Source of the DNA: JAAYBY01 sp964465385
GTDB taxonomy: Bacteria > Bacillota > Clostridia > Saccharofermentanales > UBA5734
Assembly: GCA_964465385.1 (NCBI GenBank)
Contig: CAYXIM010000075.1
Location: 1 to 8,996, forward strand
Reading direction: 5' to 3'
Length of the DNA: 8,996 nucleotides
Both the position numbers and the translations under genes were made by a program. The notes under the pieces were generated by a model that did not search any database, was not told where the DNA came from, and saw nothing but the letters and a program-made list of their open reading frames with translations. This document shows, one piece after another, positions 6,682 through 8,996 of this stretch (position 1 is the first letter of the stretch; each line of letters opens with the position of its first letter).

Positions 6682-7409
6682 GGTTTTGCTCCCAGCACCT
6701 GGCAGAGGTTGTCAAAAAAGACCTGCCTGAGCTGTTCGTCTGAGGGCCGGGCCCGATACACCTTGTCCAGTTCGTGTTGCAGGGTGCTGACCGGGGCGCT
6801 GCTGGCAAAGACCAGCCGATCAGGCGCCTGCTGGAAAAACCCCGACAGGGTGACCGTCAGGTTTAAGCTGGTGTCCAGCCAGATGTTATCACGCTCAAAG
6901 AGGGCGGGCAGGGCATCCGCAACAAAATCATTGGCCCCGCTGTGGCCCATGATAAAACGGACCCGGGGAAAACGCCTGGCCAGGTAATGCAGGTGAAAGG
7001 GCAGGGCGTAGGCCGGTGTACCGGTGTGAAAGTAAGCCGGCACATCAAAGTGCTCACAAACTTCTATCAGGGGGTCAACGATGGGGTCGTTGATGGCAAA
7101 GCCTTGCAGGGCGGCGTGAAAATAAACGGCCCTGGCCCCTGCTTGCAGGGCAGCCTGCAACCCTTTCACGGCCTTGCCGCCATACCAGGGGTTGGCAACC
7201 GCATAGGCCAGCAGGCGATCAGGCCAGGCCCGGCTGGCAGCCAGCATGGCCTGGTTGCCTGCCTCGTTTTCGACAGCCACACAGGCTTCATCCGGTGCAA
7301 CCAGGGTTTTTTGAACACCCAAACGGTCCATCTGGTCCAACAAGGCCTCGACCGTTTGCTTGGTGTAGGTCCCGTCACCCACAAAAGAAAGGGCATCCAT
7401 GCGGTTCAT
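6678..7409 (-). CDS. Divergent amidohydrolase-fold protein lacking key metal ligands, paralog C
   Basis: A 243-residue protein clearly related to paralogs A and B: the core patterns AYFHTGTPAY (His128), IMGHSG (His156), DNIWLD and the C-terminal FFDNL are shared. The N-terminal HxH is replaced: residues 5-10 read DALSFV where B has DAHGHV. The conserved Lys becomes Tyr96 although the neighbouring His98 stays, and the terminal metal/catalytic Asp becomes Ser204 (FASS in place of FGSD). It therefore probably cannot bind the usual metal and may be an inactive partner, a binding protein or an enzyme with a changed mechanism. The ATG at 7409 is chosen because GGAG lies 6 nt upstream; no upstream in-frame sequence supplies an HxH. 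It is the first gene of the operon, behind the promoter near 7514-7542, and overlaps paralog B by 4 nt. Cytoplasmic by lack of a signal peptide. Confidence 0.85.
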   Translation of the reverse strand: MNRMDALSFVGDGTYTKQTVEALLDQMDRLGVQKTLVAPDEACVAVENEAGNQAMLAASRAWPDRLLAYAVANPWYGGKAVKGLQAALQAGARAVYFHAALQGFAINDPIVDPLIEVCEHFDVPAYFHTGTPAYALPFHLHYLARRFPRVRFIMGHSGANDFVADALPALFERDNIWLDTSLNLTVTLSGFFQQAPDRLVFASSAPVSTLQHELDKVYRARPSDEQLRQVFFDNLCQVLGAKP

Positions 7410-7480
7410 AGCCGACTCCTGACCGGACGGACGTGTCGCCGTCTCCTGATACGTGTTTGTTTGTTGGTTGCCGTTTATTC

Positions 7481-7497
7481 ATTTTTATGATAAAAAT
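7481..7497. promoter_or_regulatory. Perfect 17-bp palindrome, candidate operator
   Basis: ATTTTTAT, a central G, then ATAAAAAT form two perfect 8-bp half sites. The palindrome lies about 17 nt beyond the -10 element of the minus-strand promoter, so a bound repressor would block early elongation. ROK repressors bind AT-rich palindromes, and the divergent ROK gene makes this a good candidate operator. The palindrome is seen; binding is inferred. Confidence 0.6.
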
Positions 7498-7513
7498 AAT
7501 TAGAGTCAAATTT

Positions 7514-7542
7514 ATTTTATAAGCTGGCTAAGGGCTTGTCAA
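7514..7542 (-). promoter_or_regulatory. Housekeeping-sigma promoter of the seven-gene operon
   Basis: On the minus strand a perfect -35 TTGACA (7542-7537), a 17-bp spacer and a -10 TAAAAT (7519-7514, one mismatch to TATAAT) are present. The predicted start of transcription is near 7507, giving a leader of about 100 nt before the first ATG at 7409. The rest of the leader shows no obvious riboswitch or terminator. The quality of the elements fits a strong promoter that is kept off by a repressor. Confidence 0.8.
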
Positions 7543-7549
7543 GGCCCTT
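7530..7549. promoter_or_regulatory. Inverted repeat around the -35 box
   Basis: AAGGGC (7530-7535) and GCCCTT (7544-7549) are perfect inverted arms with an 8-nt spacer, and they enclose the TTGACA -35 element of the operon promoter. A dyad in this place could be a second regulator site that competes with RNA polymerase. Six-base arms may also arise by chance. Confidence 0.35.
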
Positions 7550-7608
7550 TTACATCTTTCGACCGATAAATTCTTTCTGCCTGGCAGCTTCATTTTTCTT
7601 TTCGGATA

Positions 7609-7621
7609 AGTGTGATACACT
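7609..7621. promoter_or_regulatory. Short dyad upstream of the ROK gene
   Basis: AGTGT and ACACT (7609-7613 and 7617-7621) form a 13-nt dyad with a 3-nt centre, 35 nt before the ROK start codon. It contains TACACT, a weak -10-like hexamer, but no good -35 is found at the proper distance. It may be the ROK gene promoter region or an autoregulatory site. Confidence 0.25.
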
Positions 7622-7656
7622 GATGCTGTCTCTTTTTATCCTGCTTGAGGTGCCTT

Positions 7657-8871
7657 ATGAACCCTGCCGTTTTTAAAATCAAACGCAACAACATCCGCCG
7701 AATCTTCAGCACCATCCTGATCCATGATGGGATTTCCCGCAAGGAAGTGGGTGACCAGCTGGGCATCAGCGCCGCGACGGTGACGCTGGCCATCAACGAT
7801 TTGCTGGCAGCCAACCTGGTCTATGAGGTCGCGGGCTTTTCAGCCAGCCTGGGCCGGCGGACCAAGCTGATCCGCCTCAATGAAAAGCGAAACAGCATCT
7901 TGTCCATCAACATCATCGATGAAGACACCATCCAGCTGCGTTTGTGTGACCTGGCCGGCAACATCAAGGCCGACCGTTTCATCCCCGTTCCCCTGACCAT
8001 CCAGGCAGGCCACACGGCCGGCCAGGTGGTTGACGCCCTGCTGGCGGCCATCGACGCTTTTTTAAACCAGCACCAGACCCTCAATGGCAAACTGCTGGCA
8101 TCCAAGTTCACCTTCCGCGGCATGCACCTGCGCGGCGGCCTCATTGAAGCCAGCCTCTACAACTGGAGCAACTTCCCCATCACCGGGGCCATCCAGTCGC
8201 ACCTGGGTGTGCCGGTCGTCTCGGACAACGTGGCCCGGACCTTTGGCTGGTACGAGAGCCTGTTGATCCCCGACAGCTACCGCAGCATCGTCTATTTGAT
8301 CATGGAACCGGGAACCAGCATCGCCTATTTTAAAGACAAAAAGCCCCTGCTGGGTAAAAACAATTTCTTCGGGGAGCTGGGGCACATCTCCATCAACCCA
8401 CATGGGCCACGCTGTTACTGCGGCAACCTGGGCTGCATTGAAGGTTATCTAGACAATGAAGTGGTCTTGAAACGCTTCCAGGCCTTGCTGGATCAAGCGG
8501 CCTGCCCCATCCTGTCTCGTCTGGTGGCTGAAAACCAGGACCGGCTGGGCTACCAGACCGTCTTTCAAGCCTACCGCCAGGGCAGCATCCTGGTCCAGGA
8601 GATCTTGACCGAGGTCTCCCAGTACCTGGGCATGACCTTATTGAGCATCCGCAACATTTTTGACCCGGACTGCATCGTCATTTCGGGCCGCCTGGTTTCT
8701 GAAGACGCCTACGTCCTGCAGGAAGCCATCCGCTTCATGCGAGACCGCACCCGCCTGACCGGCCTGGTGGACCCTGAAATCAAGCTGGCCCAGATGAACG
8801 ACGAAAAATTGGAAACCAGTTCCTGCGCCCACGCCCTGGATAAGCTCCTGCCCACCCTCTTACGCGCCTGA
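7657..8871 (+). CDS. ROK-family (NagC/XylR-type) transcriptional regulator
   Basis: A 404-residue ROK repressor, the usual length for the family. Residues about 12-60 form the winged helix-turn-helix (SRKEVGDQLGISAATVTLAI, then NDLLAANLV). The sugar-kinase-like domain follows, with a Gly-containing phosphate-loop-like part (MEPGTSIAYF, 216-224), GELGHISI (His243), and the ROK zinc motif CYCGNLGC (Cys253, Cys255, Cys260) followed by IEGYLD. The place of the catalytic Asp of ROK kinases (family pattern E-N-D) reads VSDNVARTFG (188-197), so kinase activity is unlikely, as in many ROK regulators. The ATG at 7657 is preferred over a TTG at 7645 because GAGG (7647-7650) lies 6 nt upstream of it. 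It is divergent from the operon and probably represses it until a sugar-like effector binds. Confidence 0.95.
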   Translation: MNPAVFKIKRNNIRRIFSTILIHDGISRKEVGDQLGISAATVTLAINDLLAANLVYEVAGFSASLGRRTKLIRLNEKRNSILSINIIDEDTIQLRLCDLAGNIKADRFIPVPLTIQAGHTAGQVVDALLAAIDAFLNQHQTLNGKLLASKFTFRGMHLRGGLIEASLYNWSNFPITGAIQSHLGVPVVSDNVARTFGWYESLLIPDSYRSIVYLIMEPGTSIAYFKDKKPLLGKNNFFGELGHISINPHGPRCYCGNLGCIEGYLDNEVVLKRFQALLDQAACPILSRLVAENQDRLGYQTVFQAYRQGSILVQEILTEVSQYLGMTLLSIRNIFDPDCIVISGRLVSEDAYVLQEAIRFMRDRTRLTGLVDPEIKLAQMNDEKLETSSCAHALDKLLPTLLRA

Positions 8872-8994
8872 TTTCCCGCTAAACCAAGACACACCGGCTT
8901 CAAAGAGCCGCAGGTCCGTGCAGCCAGGGACGTTTTTGATCTGGCCGGCCTGCAGGCGTTCCACATGCCCCATTTTTCCCAAAATCCGCCCATC
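8860..8994 (-). CDS. Possible C-terminal end of a convergent gene of unknown function
   Basis: From the right edge the minus strand has an open frame of 44 codons ending in TAA at 8862-8860. The translation begins DGRILGKMGHVERLQAGQIK and ends FEAGVSWFSGKSGA. Its composition and GC-ending codons resemble those of a real gene, and it would overlap the ROK gene tail to tail by 12 nt. No family was recognised, and the fragment is too short to exclude chance. Bases 8872-8996 otherwise hold only a weak 5-bp hairpin (CGGCT/AGCCG, near 8897-8912) without a T run. Confidence 0.4.
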   Translation of the reverse strand, partial: DGRILGKMGHVERLQAGQIKNVPGCTDLRLFEAGVSWFSGKSGA

Positions 8995-8996
8995 TG

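Noticed and set aside
7441..7500. Catabolite-response element (cre) in the operon leader
   Set aside because: No stretch matched the TGNAANCGNNNNCA-like pattern well enough to support it.
7645..7656. TTG start for the ROK gene, adding four residues
   Set aside because: The GAGG ribosome site at 7647-7650 lies within this extension and is well placed for the ATG at 7657.
8709..8993. Minus-strand 94-codon frame opposite the ROK 3' end
   Set aside because: Mostly antisense to the conserved ROK coding region; the neighbouring frame ending at 8860 fits better as a real gene end.

Overview
This window looks like a carbohydrate-type uptake and processing locus from a moderately GC-rich bacterium. 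The lipoprotein form of the binding protein, strong AGGAGG-like ribosome binding sites, a ROK-type regulator and the absence of a transporter-linked ATPase gene fit a Gram-positive anaerobe of the Bacillota/Clostridia kind. That assignment is inference; other phyla such as Chloroflexota are not excluded.

Layout, right to left in the direction of transcription of the main operon (minus strand). A divergent intergenic region (7410-7656) holds a near-consensus promoter (TTGACA, 17 bp, TAAAAT) and a perfect 17-bp palindrome just downstream of the predicted start. From it run seven minus-strand genes: three tandem PF04909-type amidohydrolase paralogs (7409-6678, 6681-5896, 5899-5114) joined by 4-nt ATGA overlaps; a lipoprotein sugar-type binding protein (5010-3691); a 15-bp perfect intercistronic hairpin (3646-3679); a MalF-type permease (3619-2732); a MalG-type permease (2730-1932) that is frame-broken and lacks part of its conserved EAA region; and a large beta-propeller protein (1886 to the left edge) whose 3' end is outside the window. 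On the plus strand, a ROK-family repressor (7657-8871) is transcribed divergently and is the obvious candidate regulator. At the right edge a short minus-strand reading frame (8994-8860) may be the C-terminus of a convergent gene.

Working model (inference): the ABC importer, presumably energised by an ATPase encoded elsewhere, brings in a sugar or sugar-acid compound. The amidohydrolase-fold enzymes and the cytoplasmic beta-propeller protein process it, and the ROK protein senses the compound or a product and controls the operon. Neither the substrate nor the reactions can be read from the sequence.

The most unusual points are: (1) three consecutive amidohydrolases, of which the first has lost most of the metal-binding residues kept by the other two; (2) the disrupted MalG-type permease with a 12-bp palindrome exactly at the break; (3) the large beta-propeller of unknown function in the same operon; and (4) a well-formed promoter/operator arrangement. 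No tRNA, rRNA, CRISPR array or insertion sequence was seen, and there is no gene-free stretch over 300 bases.
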